DNA of 64,000 bases from Nonomuraea pusilla. GTDB taxonomy: Bacteria; Actinomycetota; Actinomycetes; Streptosporangiales; Streptosporangiaceae. How positions within the stretch are numbered: the first letter of the stretch is position 1; each line of letters begins with the position of its first letter. Below are positions 54,403 through 61,887 of this stretch, in pieces. Under the pieces are notes generated by a model. That model searched no databases and had not been told where the DNA came from. It saw nothing but the letters and a program-made list of their open reading frames with translations. The stretch lies in assembly GCF_900109355.1 (NCBI RefSeq), contig NZ_FOBF01000024.1, positions 90,397 through 154,396 of the forward strand, given 5' to 3'. The translations under genes and the position numbers were made by a program.

Positions 54403-55971
54403 ATGCGAATGCGGATCGAGGACTGGTTCCTCACGGCCGAGGAACGAGGCAACCGGGCGACCGGGCTCGACCCCTGGTCGCTGGGCAACGAGGTGCGCCC
54501 GCTCATCCACGGGGCCGCGTACTTCGCCGAGCTGGCGGCCCGGCTGGACGAGCTGGGCGAGGGCGACCTGCTGCTGTTCGCCGACTGGCGCGGCGACCCC
54601 GACGAGCGGCTCACCGACGGCGGGCCGGAGATCGGCGCCGCCGTCGCGGCGGCCGCCGCGCGCGGCGCGCTCGTCAGGGGGCTCATCTGGCGTTCCCACC
54701 TGGACCTGCTGCGGTTCAGTTCGGCGGAGAACCGGCACCTGGGCGAGCGGATCGAGGCCGCGGGCGGCCAGGCCGTGCTGGACACGCGGACCAAGCCGGG
54801 CGGCTCCCACCACCAGAAGTTCGTCATCGTGCGCCGTCGCGGCGACCCGTCCAGGGACGTGGCCTTCCTCGGCGGCATCGACTTATGCCACAGCCGCAGG
54901 GACGACGCCGAGCACCTGGGCGACCCGCAGCCCTGCCCCATGCCCGGCGTGTACGGCCCCCGCCCGCCGTGGCACGACGTCCAGGTGGCGGTGCGCGGCC
55001 CGGCCGTCGCCGAGGTGGAGAAGGTGTTCTGCGAGCGCTGGGAGGACCCTGCGCCGGAGACCAGGGACCCTCTGCGCCGGCTGCGCGACCACCTCCAGCG
55101 GCTGGACGACGAGCCCCCGCTCCCCCGCCCCGGGCCGCCCCCTCCCCCTGCGGGCACCCACGCGGTGCAGCTCCTGCGGACCTATCCGGCGAGGCGCGCC
55201 GGCTACCCGTTCGCGCCGCACGGCGAACGCAGCGTCGCCCGCGCCTACCACAAGGTGCTGCGCAGGGCCCGCTCGCTGATCTACCTGGAGGACCAGTACC
55301 TGTGGTCCACGGACGTGATCGAGCCGTTCGCCGAGGCGCTGGAGCGCGAGCCGGGGCTGCGCATGGTGGTCGTCGTCCCCCGCCATCCCGATCAGGACGG
55401 CTGGCTCGCGGGACCGGCGAGCCTCATCGGCCGGGCCGACGCGCTGCACCGGCTGCTCCAGGCGGGCGGCGACCGGGTCGCGATCTACGACCTGGAGAAC
55501 CACCGGGGCACGCCCGTGTACGTCCACGCCAAGGCGTGCGTGGTGGACGACGTGTGGGCGGCCGTCGGCTCCGACAACGTGAACCTGCGCTCGTGGAGCT
55601 ACGACTCGGAGCTGAGCTGCGCCGTCCTCGACGAGCAGGAGGACCCGCGCCCGCCGGGCGGCGCGCGGCGCTTCGCCAGGGAGCTGCGGCTCGCGCTCAT
55701 GGCCGAACACCTCGACCTGCCCGGCGACGGCCCCGAACGGGACGCGCTGTGCGACCCGGTGACCGCCTTCGAGGCGTTCGCGGCGTCGGCTGCCAGGCTT
55801 GAGTCCTGGCACGCGGCCGGGCGCACGGGGCCGCGACCGCCGGGACGGCTGCGCCCGCACCCCGTGCCCCGGCTGCCCCGCGTGCGCAGGGCGCTGGCGC
55901 TGCCGCTCTACCGGTTCGCGATCGACCCGGACGGCCGTCCGCCGGCGCTGCGCAGATCGAGGAGGTTCTAG
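54403..55971 (+). CDS. Phospholipase D-family protein
   Basis: A 522-residue protein with two PLD phosphodiesterase motifs. The second (HAKACVVDDVWAAVGSDN) is canonical HxK-x4-D. The first, SHHQKFVIVRRRGD, has His-x-Lys but not the Asp four residues on; variants like this occur in this actinobacterial subgroup. Other supporting segments are WRSHLDLLRF and YLEDQYLWSTDVIEPF. No signal peptide is seen. GGGTAG-like sequence precedes the two close ATGs (54403, 54409). It is followed without a gap by a PAP2 gene. Confidence 0.85.
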   Translation: MRMRIEDWFLTAEERGNRATGLDPWSLGNEVRPLIHGAAYFAELAARLDELGEGDLLLFADWRGDPDERLTDGGPEIGAAVAAAAARGALVRGLIWRSHLDLLRFSSAENRHLGERIEAAGGQAVLDTRTKPGGSHHQKFVIVRRRGDPSRDVAFLGGIDLCHSRRDDAEHLGDPQPCPMPGVYGPRPPWHDVQVAVRGPAVAEVEKVFCERWEDPAPETRDPLRRLRDHLQRLDDEPPLPRPGPPPPPAGTHAVQLLRTYPARRAGYPFAPHGERSVARAYHKVLRRARSLIYLEDQYLWSTDVIEPFAEALEREPGLRMVVVVPRHPDQDGWLAGPASLIGRADALHRLLQAGGDRVAIYDLENHRGTPVYVHAKACVVDDVWAAVGSDNVNLRSWSYDSELSCAVLDEQEDPRPPGGARRFARELRLALMAEHLDLPGDGPERDALCDPVTAFEAFAASAARLESWHAAGRTGPRPPGRLRPHPVPRLPRVRRALALPLYRFAIDPDGRPPALRRSRRF

Positions 55972-56703
55972 ATGTGGGGCGGACAGGGCCAGGGGCGTGG
56001 GCTGGGCCTGCGGCTGGCCGTCGCCGGCCTGGCCGTCGGGCTGATCATGGTCCCGTTCACGCTGCTGCTCGTCGTGGCCAAGCTGCCGCTCAACGACCTG
56101 GACAGGGACGTCGCCGAGCGGCTGCACGCGTACGCGCTGGCCAACCCCGGCGTGACCAGGGTGCTGGTCGTGTGGACCGACCTGTTCGGGCCCTGGCCGT
56201 GGCGCGTCGCGGTGGCGGCGTTCTCCGCCTGGCTGCTGTACCGGGGCGCGCCGCGGCTGGCGCTGTGGGCGCTCACGACGGTCACCGTCGGCGGGCTGCT
56301 GGGGCTGGCGCTGAAGATCGTGGTGGCCCGGGCCAGGCCGAGCCTGCCGGACCCCGTCGCGCTCGCGCCCGGCGACTCGTTCCCGTCGGGGCACGCGGTG
56401 AACGTGACGCTCGGCGCGGGCGTGATCGTGCTGCTCCTGCTGCCGTACCTGCCCCGGTGGGGGCGGCGGGCGGCGTGGGCGGTCGCGTGGTTCCTGGTGC
56501 TGTCGGTGGCGTACACGCGGATCGCCCTCGGCGTGCACTGGGTGAGCGACGTCGTCGCCGGGATCGTGCTCGGGGCGGCGGTGATCGCGGCGACGGCCGC
56601 GGCGTTCGAGACGTGGCGGCGCGAGCACGGCCTCAGGCCGGCCGAGCCGCTGGAGGAAGGCGTGGAGCCCGACTCCGCGCGGATGACCCGTGAACGGAAG
56701 TGA
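55972..56703 (+). CDS. PAP2 superfamily membrane phosphatase
   Basis: A 243-residue polytopic membrane protein with six helices. The phosphatase motifs are KIVVARARPSLPDP (KxxxxxxRP), FPSGHAVN (PSGH) and TRIALGVHWVSDV (SRxxxxxHxxxD type), so the active site is complete. Such enzymes dephosphorylate phosphatidate, undecaprenyl diphosphate or similar lipids. GAGGAGG precedes ATG 55972, the base after the PLD stop, so translation is coupled. Confidence 0.9.
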   Translation: MWGGQGQGRGLGLRLAVAGLAVGLIMVPFTLLLVVAKLPLNDLDRDVAERLHAYALANPGVTRVLVVWTDLFGPWPWRVAVAAFSAWLLYRGAPRLALWALTTVTVGGLLGLALKIVVARARPSLPDPVALAPGDSFPSGHAVNVTLGAGVIVLLLLPYLPRWGRRAAWAVAWFLVLSVAYTRIALGVHWVSDVVAGIVLGAAVIAATAAAFETWRREHGLRPAEPLEEGVEPDSARMTRERK

Positions 56704-56705
56704 CC

Positions 56706-57422
56706 GTGACCAGAGAGCCCAGACCTCGCGTGACCGGACAGGACATGAAGTACTACGCGTTATCCCTCGTGCTGCCGCTGCTGGTGCTGGCGGCCGTGAC
56801 GTACGCCGCCGGTCGGGCGATCCTCGCCTGGCCGACCGGTGAGGCCGCGACGAGCAGGAGCCTGGAGGCGGCCCGCACCCCGCTGTGGAACACGCTGACC
56901 GACTTCGGCAGCAGCCTGTCGGACACCCCGTACGTCGTGGCGCTGACCGCCGTCGCGGCCGTCGCCTTCCGCCTCGTCCTCCGCCGCTGGCGCGAGGCGG
57001 CGTTCCTGGTGGCCTCCGTGTGGGGGCAGTCGCTGGTGTTCCTCGCCACCACCGAGCTCGTCGGGCGGCACCGCCCGCCGGTGCACCACCTCGACCCCGC
57101 GCCGCCCACGTCCAGCTTCCCCTCGGGGCACGTCAGCGCCGCCGTCGGGTTCTACTGCGCGGTGGCGCTCGTCCTCGCGGCCCACGTCAGGAACAGGGCG
57201 CTGCAGGCGCTGATCTGGGCGGTGGGCGTGGCCGCGCCGCTCGCGGTCGCCTTCTCCCGGCTGTACCGGGGCATGCACTTCCTCTCGGACGTGCTCTGGG
57301 GGCTGCTGCTCGGCGTCTGCTGCCTGGTGGTGGCGGCGAGGGCCATCCTGTACGCCCGCCCGCGCGCCCGCGACGAGGTGAAATCGACGGCCACGGTCGG
57401 CCATTTCGGCGGCGCGGGTTAG
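56706..57422 (+). CDS. Second PAP2 superfamily membrane phosphatase
   Basis: A 238-residue protein, again polytopic with GRHRPPVHH, FPSGHVSAAVGF and FSRLYRGMHFLSDV, a complete motif set. The upstream GGAAG suits GTG 56706; a GTG at 56700 overlaps the previous stop (GTGA). It differs strongly from the preceding paralogue, so the two are not a recent duplication. The PLD-PAP2-PAP2 set next to a lipid kinase suggests phosphatidate or isoprenoid-phosphate turnover. Confidence 0.88.
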   Translation: MTREPRPRVTGQDMKYYALSLVLPLLVLAAVTYAAGRAILAWPTGEAATSRSLEAARTPLWNTLTDFGSSLSDTPYVVALTAVAAVAFRLVLRRWREAAFLVASVWGQSLVFLATTELVGRHRPPVHHLDPAPPTSSFPSGHVSAAVGFYCAVALVLAAHVRNRALQALIWAVGVAAPLAVAFSRLYRGMHFLSDVLWGLLLGVCCLVVAARAILYARPRARDEVKSTATVGHFGGAG

Positions 57423-57832
57423 AACGGGAATCCTCTAGTGGAAATATCCCTTACATAGCAATTTTGCCGTCTAAAGCCAGATTTACCCGCAAATTACTCA
57501 TGCACCCTAGTTTCATATCCCCAAAACCACCACAAAGCCCGACAGAGCCGGACATCTAGGTCGCCCGCCCCTCGCCCTGCGAGCCCTCGACAACACCCGC
57601 CCGAAGCGCCGCCCCGCACCGGAAGGCCGCGTCCCGGCAGGGCTTTTCGGAAGGAGACCAGAATCGGGAAGACAGAAGCCGGAGAGAAGCTCCGAAACGG
57701 GGACCACGCGACCGACCCGGAGTCCCCCTGGACGACCGTGATCGCACCCCTGGGACCGCCCATGCCCCGACGACACCGACCCGGAGGCCCGGCCCGACCA
57801 GCACGCCACACCCAAGACGCCCACGCAAGACC

Positions 57833-57929
57833 CCACAGGTAAGACGGCCCGCCCAAGACGCCACAGGTAAGACGGCCCGCCCAAGACGCCATAGGTATGA
57901 CGCCGTGGGCAAGACGCCGTGGGCAAGAC
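57833..57929 (+). repeat. 28-bp tandem repeats followed by 14-bp repeats
   Basis: Units beginning CCACAGGTAAGACGGCCCGC start at 57833, 57861 and (partial) 57889, 28 bp apart. They pass into two copies of GACGCCGTGGGCAA at 57899 and 57913. Confidence 0.85.
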
Positions 57930-57999
57930 ACCCCCCCGGAGCCCGCCATCAGCGCGGCTCCACCCCCTGCGCTCCCTGAGAGCCGTCACGGGCCCCAGC

Positions 58000-58200
58000 G
58001 CCCACGAGCCGCCCTGCCGAAGCCGCCGCCGGTCTCGGCACCCACGGGCCGCCCTGTCGAAGCCGCCGCCGGTCTCGGCACCCATGAGCTGCCCTACCGA
58101 AGCCGCCGCCGGTCTCGGCACCCACGAGCTGCCCTACCGAAGCCGCCGCCGGTCTCGGCACCCACGAGCCGCCCTGTCGAAGCCGCCGCTGGTCCGGCAG
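58000..58200 (+). repeat. 40-bp tandem repeat array
   Basis: Units beginning CGAAGCCGCCGCCGGTCTCG start at 58018, 58058, 58098, 58138 and 58178, exactly 40 bp apart, with partial copies at both ends. Copies vary at a few positions. Forty is not divisible by three, so a frame through it cannot keep one peptide repeat. Confidence 0.92.
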
Positions 58201-58474
58201 TCCGGGCGGCGCGCGACATCGCCGGAGACCTTGGAAGCCGGGAACCGGGAGCGCCGGGCGCTGCCGCTGCGGCCCCAGGTCGGCACGTCCCCATGTTCCG
58301 GGCCTTCAGGTCCCAGGCCGCCTCGGGCCTCGCGCGCCCGGACTCCAGGGCCGCCGGCGGCCCCCAGGAGGCCCGATGACAGAGGAACGCCCCCGAAAGG
58401 CAGCCGGCAGAAGGACGCCCCACCGGCCACGGCGTGCGGCCGACGCGGAGCCGCACATCGCCCGAGGCGCTCAG

Positions 58475-58522
58475 GAGCTCGGGAGCTCAGGAGCTCAGGG
58501 GCTCGGGAGCTCGGGAGCTCGG
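58475..58522 (+). repeat. 8-bp GAGCTC-based tandem repeat
   Basis: GAGCTC starts at 58475, 58483, 58491, 58507 and 58515 (a variant GGGCTC at 58499), each 8 bp from the next. Confidence 0.8.
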
Positions 58523-58753
58523 GACGCCAGGCCGGCGCACTCCGGTCGGCTTCGAGCGGAGGTCAGGACGCTGGCGCGTTGCGGCGCGCGGCGGGTTCGG
58601 GCGGGGACGGCTCGCGCGGGGCGGTGGGGTTCGTGCCGTCTCCGTCCCGCTGATGGGGTCGTCGCCGAAACGGGCGGGCCGAAAAAGAGGCATCGCGCCG
58701 CCCTCCCCGGAAACGGCGGGCCGGAAAGGGGGCATGGCGACAGCAGCGATAGG

Positions 58754-58769
58754 TGTGATGTGCGTCACA
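58754..58769. promoter_or_regulatory. Perfect Crp-type palindrome
   Basis: TGTGA-TGTGCG-TCACA matches the Crp consensus at all fixed positions. No gene starts near it on the plus strand; it lies 104 nt downstream of the tRNA-Val gene end. Confidence 0.55.
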
Positions 58770-58801
58770 ACGGCCGAGGCGGGCGGCGCCCGCGAGACGA
58801 G

Positions 58802-58862
58802 ACGGGGCCGGAACGGCCCCGTACGGCGAAAGAGGCCGCCTCCCGCGTGGGAGACGGCCTCT
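58802..58862 (-). terminator. Double hairpin terminator of tRNA-Val
   Basis: Two adjacent hairpins: AGAGGCCGCCTCCC with GGGAGACGGCCTCT (58831-58862, one mismatch, 4-nt loop) and the perfect ACGGGGCCG/CGGCCCCGT (58802-58822, 3-nt loop). The first begins 11 nt after the mature tRNA 3' end. Confidence 0.75.
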
Positions 58863-58872
58863 GACGTGCTGG

Positions 58873-58944
58873 TGGGCGATACTGGGATCGAACCAGTGAC
58901 CTCTTCGGTGTGAACGAAGCGCTCTCCCGCTGAGCTAATCGCCC
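58873..58944 (-). tRNA. tRNA-Val (anticodon CAC)
   Basis: The reverse complement folds into a complete cloverleaf: acceptor GGGCGAT with ATCGCCC, D-arm GCTCAGCGGGAGAGC, anticodon stem CTTCG/CGAAG with loop TTCACAC, and T-arm ACTGGTTCGATCCCAGT. CCA is encoded (58870-58872). TATGGT at 58980-58985 on the minus strand is a candidate -10 box. Confidence 0.97.
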
Positions 58945-59254
58945 GCCCTGCCGGCTCCTTCGTGGTGCCGACGGGGAAAACCATACCGCACTCCGGCACC
59001 TGCTGGCGAAGCGAAGCCCGGTGAGGCGACGGCCGAGGGGAGGGAGGCGGGAGGGATTCGGGTGAAACGGGGCGGTTGCCCGTCGGCGCGACAGGCGGTT
59101 GGCTTACCATCGTGCTGTCCCGGAAGACGACGATCGAGATCTTTCAGAGAAACGTTCTTGGTCGGCGTCCCGGAACGCCTTCGCCAACAGCAAAACCCTC
59201 GCAAATACGACCCGATAGATGCCGTTTAGCCAGGTAGATGCCCGAATGTCCAGC

Positions 59255-59270
59255 TGTGATGTGCGTTACA
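59255..59270. promoter_or_regulatory. Crp-type palindrome upstream of ssgB
   Basis: TGTGA-TGTGCG-TTACA differs from the perfect copy at 58754 by a single base, including identity in the normally free N6 spacer. It lies 124 nt before the ssgB start. Confidence 0.55.
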
Positions 59271-59285
59271 GAACGGCCTGGGAGC

Positions 59286-59312
59286 GGAATCTTTCCTACT
59301 GGTTTCTTCGTT
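59286..59312 (+). promoter_or_regulatory. Candidate ECF-type promoter of ssgB
   Basis: GGAAT (59286-59290), 19-nt spacer, GTT (59310-59312) matches the GGAAT-N18/19-GTT pattern used by SigR/SigH-type factors. Transcription would begin near 59320, placing the Crp-like site around -57. Confidence 0.35.
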
Positions 59313-59394
59313 CCGCGTCATAGCTCAGGACGAAGTCCGTCAGAGCAGTGAAAGCCCCGAAGAGGGGACCTACGACGAAAAGGTTTGGCTGACG

Positions 59395-59811
59395 ATGAAC
59401 AGCACCACCGTCTCCGCCGAGCTTGGCCTTCGGCTTGTGGTCCCCGACCGTACGACCGTCCCCCTGCTCGCCGGACTGAGCTACACAGCCGACGACCCGT
59501 ACGCCATCCGTATGGCCTTCCACGTAGGGAACGACGAACCGGTCGAGTGGATCTTTGCCCGTGAACTCCTGACCGTCGGCATCGTGCGACGCGTCGGCGA
59601 CGGCGACGTGCAGGTGTGGCCCGCACGCGCCGACGGCGAACGCACTCTGCACATCAGCCTGACGTCGCCGTTCGGGCAGGCGCTCTTCGAAGTCCCCCTG
59701 GCGCCGTTGACCGAGTTCCTCCACCGCACCTACGAGAAGGTGCCGGCGGGTCGCGAGACGGACTTCATGGACATCGACGCCGAGCTGACGAACATGCTCT
59801 GGCCGTCCTGA
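59395..59811 (+). CDS. ssgB: SsgA/SsgB-family sporulation and cell division protein
   Basis: A 138-residue SsgA-like protein, start MNSTTVSAELGLRLVVPD, with ADDPYAIRMAFHVGNDEPVE and WIFARELLTVGI typical of the family, and length as expected for SsgB. In Streptomyces SsgB recruits FtsZ to sporulation septa. It lies in a single-gene unit with a long upstream region. The weak AAGG ribosome site is 11 nt from the ATG. Confidence 0.92.
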   Translation: MNSTTVSAELGLRLVVPDRTTVPLLAGLSYTADDPYAIRMAFHVGNDEPVEWIFARELLTVGIVRRVGDGDVQVWPARADGERTLHISLTSPFGQALFEVPLAPLTEFLHRTYEKVPAGRETDFMDIDAELTNMLWPS

Positions 59812-59812
59812 G

Positions 59813-60475
59813 CTACGCGGGCAGGGCGGCGAGCACGCGCCGCATCCTGGCGACCTCGATGCTCTGTCCCGAGTAGACGTCCTTGGCCAGCATGCGCATC
59901 TGCTGGTCCTTCCCCGAGGCGAGCTCCTCCCCCGCCATCGTGACGGCACCCTCGTGGTGCCGTGTCATCAGCCGCAGGAAAGCGCGGTCGAAGTCCCCGC
60001 CGCGCGCGGCGCGCAGGGCGTTCAGCTCCTCCTCCGTGGCCATGCCGTACCCCGTCATGCCCTCGTGGGCGTGCTCCGCGGGAGGGCGGCGGCCCAGCGC
60101 GGCCAGCCAGCGGGCCATCAGCTCGATCTCCGGTGTCTGCGCCGCGGTGATCTGCCGGGCCAGCGACCGGATGGCCGGGGTGGTGGTGCGCTCCTCCACC
60201 AGCGAGGTCATCTCCAGGGCCTGCCGGTGGTGCGGGATCATCCCCTCGGCGAACCTGACGTCGGCGGCCACGGGCTCGGCCCGGCTCTGACCGACGTGCT
60301 CGCCCGGCGTCGCGGTACGCGCCGCCGCGCCGGGAGTGCCCGGCACGAGGACGGGGGCCCCGGTGCCGACCGCGGACGGCCCGGAGGGCTGCCCGGCACA
60401 GGCGGACAGGGAGAATGCCGCCATAACCGTGATGAAGAGCGCACGCGCCCGCGAATGTGCTGGCATAGCTTCCAT
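59813..60475 (-). CDS. DUF305 lipoprotein
   Basis: A 220-residue protein with a lipoprotein signal peptide (ALFITVMAAFSLSACAG, lipobox LSAC), then the ferritin-like DUF305 pattern: FAEGMIPHHRQALEMTSL and LMTRHHEGAVTMAGEEL, the two histidine pairs that could bind metal. ATG 60475 is taken, ATG 60466 is possible. It is divergent from the LVIVD protein with 26 nt between them; such pairs occur together in many actinomycetes. Function unknown; a role in copper or metal handling has been proposed for relatives. Confidence 0.88.
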   Translation of the reverse strand: MEAMPAHSRARALFITVMAAFSLSACAGQPSGPSAVGTGAPVLVPGTPGAAARTATPGEHVGQSRAEPVAADVRFAEGMIPHHRQALEMTSLVEERTTTPAIRSLARQITAAQTPEIELMARWLAALGRRPPAEHAHEGMTGYGMATEEELNALRAARGGDFDRAFLRLMTRHHEGAVTMAGEELASGKDQQMRMLAKDVYSGQSIEVARMRRVLAALPA

Positions 60476-60501
60476 AGTGAGCCACGAGACAAAGGGGACG
60501 C

Positions 60502-61887
60502 GTGTTGATCTCTGCCAAGGTGCGCGGAGCGGTGATGTGCGCGGTGCTGCTGCTGGCCGCCGCCTGCTCGGGGGGCGGGCCGGCCGGGGAGCGCCAGTCC
60601 GCGCGGGACACGCCTCGCGCGGGCTCGTCCGACGCGGGGAAGAACGCCGACGGTGACGTCATGACCAGCAAGAACGTCCGGCAGGTGGCTCATGTCCCGA
60701 GGGCCGCGCCGCTCGACGGCGACATGGACTGGAACACCGACTTAGCCTTCCAGGGCGACTACGCCTTCGTCGGCAACTTCGGCGGGTTCACGATCTACGA
60801 CATCAGCGACCCGAAGCAGCCGAAGACCGTGAGCCAGGTGTCGTGCCCGGCGCAGCAGAACGACGTCTCCGTCCACGGCGACCTGCTGGTCCTGTCCGTG
60901 GACGAGCCGCGCAGCGGCGAGGGCTGCGACTCGAACGCCGACGTGCGCGACTGGGAGGGCCTGCGGATCTTCGACATCAGCGACAAGAAGAGCCCGAAGT
61001 ACGTGACGGCCGTCAGGACCGACTGCGGCTCGCACACCCACACGATGGTCCCCGCGGGCGAGACGCTGTACGTCTACGTCTCCTCGCCCGGCCCGGAGCC
61101 GGACTCCAAGACCTGCCCGCCGCCCCACGAGATCATCCAGGTGGTGGAGATCCCGACGAAGTCGCCCAAGGACGCGAAGGTCGTGGCGAGCCCGGAGATC
61201 TTCCCCGACCACCAGGACACGGACTTCGCGGCCGGCTGCCACGACATCACCGCCTACCCGGAGAAGAAGCTCGCGGCGGCGGCCTGCTTCGGCGACGGCG
61301 TGCTGCTCGACATCTCCGACCCGGTGCGGCCCAAGGTGCTGCAGCAGTTCCGCGACACCGAGAACTTCGAGATCTGGCACTCGGCGACGTTCAACAACGA
61401 CGCCACCAAGGTCATCTTCAGCGACGAGCTGGGCGGCGGCTCGCAGGCCACCTGCGACTCCCGCACGCCGCGGACCAAGGGCGCGAACGCCATCTACGAC
61501 CTCAAGGACGGCAAGCTGGAGCGCCGCGGCTACTTCAAGATCGGGCGTGAGCAGCAGGAGGTCGAGAACTGCGTCGCCCACAACGGCTCCCTCATCCCGG
61601 TGCCCGGCAAGGACGTCATGGTGCAGGCGTGGTACCAGGGCGGCGTGTCGGTCTGGGACTTCACCGACTCGGCCAAGCCGAGGGAGATCGGGTTCTTCGA
61701 GCGCGGCCCGTACGGGGGCGGCGGCGACATCGCCGGGTCGTGGTCGGCGTACTACTACAACGGCTACATCTACTCCAGCGACATCCGCGAGGGCCTGGAC
61801 GTCCTGGAGATCGACGACCCGCTGACCGACCCGGCGAAGAAGGTGCGGATGCCCGACTTCAACGTCCAGACGCAGAAGACCTACTGA
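60502..61887 (+). CDS. LVIVD-repeat lipoprotein
   Basis: A 461-residue exported lipoprotein (signal peptide ending LLLAAAC) built of repeats: GFTIYDISDPKQPKTVSQV, GLRIFDISDKKSPKYVTAV and VLLDISDPVRPKVLQQF, at intervals consistent with a beta-propeller. AGGGG precedes GTG 60502. It is divergent from the DUF305 lipoprotein. Its 3' end overlaps the kinase gene end by 7 nt on the opposite strand. No function known; a metal- or ligand-binding propeller on the cell surface is a guess. Confidence 0.88.
   Translation: MLISAKVRGAVMCAVLLLAAACSGGGPAGERQSARDTPRAGSSDAGKNADGDVMTSKNVRQVAHVPRAAPLDGDMDWNTDLAFQGDYAFVGNFGGFTIYDISDPKQPKTVSQVSCPAQQNDVSVHGDLLVLSVDEPRSGEGCDSNADVRDWEGLRIFDISDKKSPKYVTAVRTDCGSHTHTMVPAGETLYVYVSSPGPEPDSKTCPPPHEIIQVVEIPTKSPKDAKVVASPEIFPDHQDTDFAAGCHDITAYPEKKLAAAACFGDGVLLDISDPVRPKVLQQFRDTENFEIWHSATFNNDATKVIFSDELGGGSQATCDSRTPRTKGANAIYDLKDGKLERRGYFKIGREQQEVENCVAHNGSLIPVPGKDVMVQAWYQGGVSVWDFTDSAKPREIGFFERGPYGGGGDIAGSWSAYYYNGYIYSSDIREGLDVLEIDDPLTDPAKKVRMPDFNVQTQKTY

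Larger units (their letters stand above)
57423..58801. other. Gene-poor, repeat-rich 1.4-kb region
   Basis: No gene is supported. 57423-57560 is strikingly AT-richer than its surroundings. Then come a strong ribosome-site-like GGAAGGAG (57649-57656) without a normal start codon, a 28-bp and 14-bp repeat block, an array of 40-bp repeats and an 8-bp repeat. Open frames on both strands here result from repeats and high GC. Confidence 0.7.
58945..59394. other. Gene-free region between tRNA-Val and ssgB
   Basis: 450 nt without a supported gene; the tRNA promoter lies at its left end. The right half (about 59150-59310) is AT-richer than the surroundings and holds a Crp-like palindrome and a sigma-R-like promoter leading into ssgB. 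Confidence 0.55.

Noticed and set aside
58000..58200. 40-bp repeats as a CRISPR array
   Set aside because: Units are directly adjacent with no unique spacers and there are no cas genes.
57494..58864. Several overlapping open frames on both strands in the repeat region
   Set aside because: They are all open because of GC content and repeats, and none has a recognisable protein or a consistent ribosome site.
58873..58944. tRNA-Val as an integration site of a mobile element
   Set aside because: No integrase, excisionase or duplicated tRNA 3' end is seen nearby.
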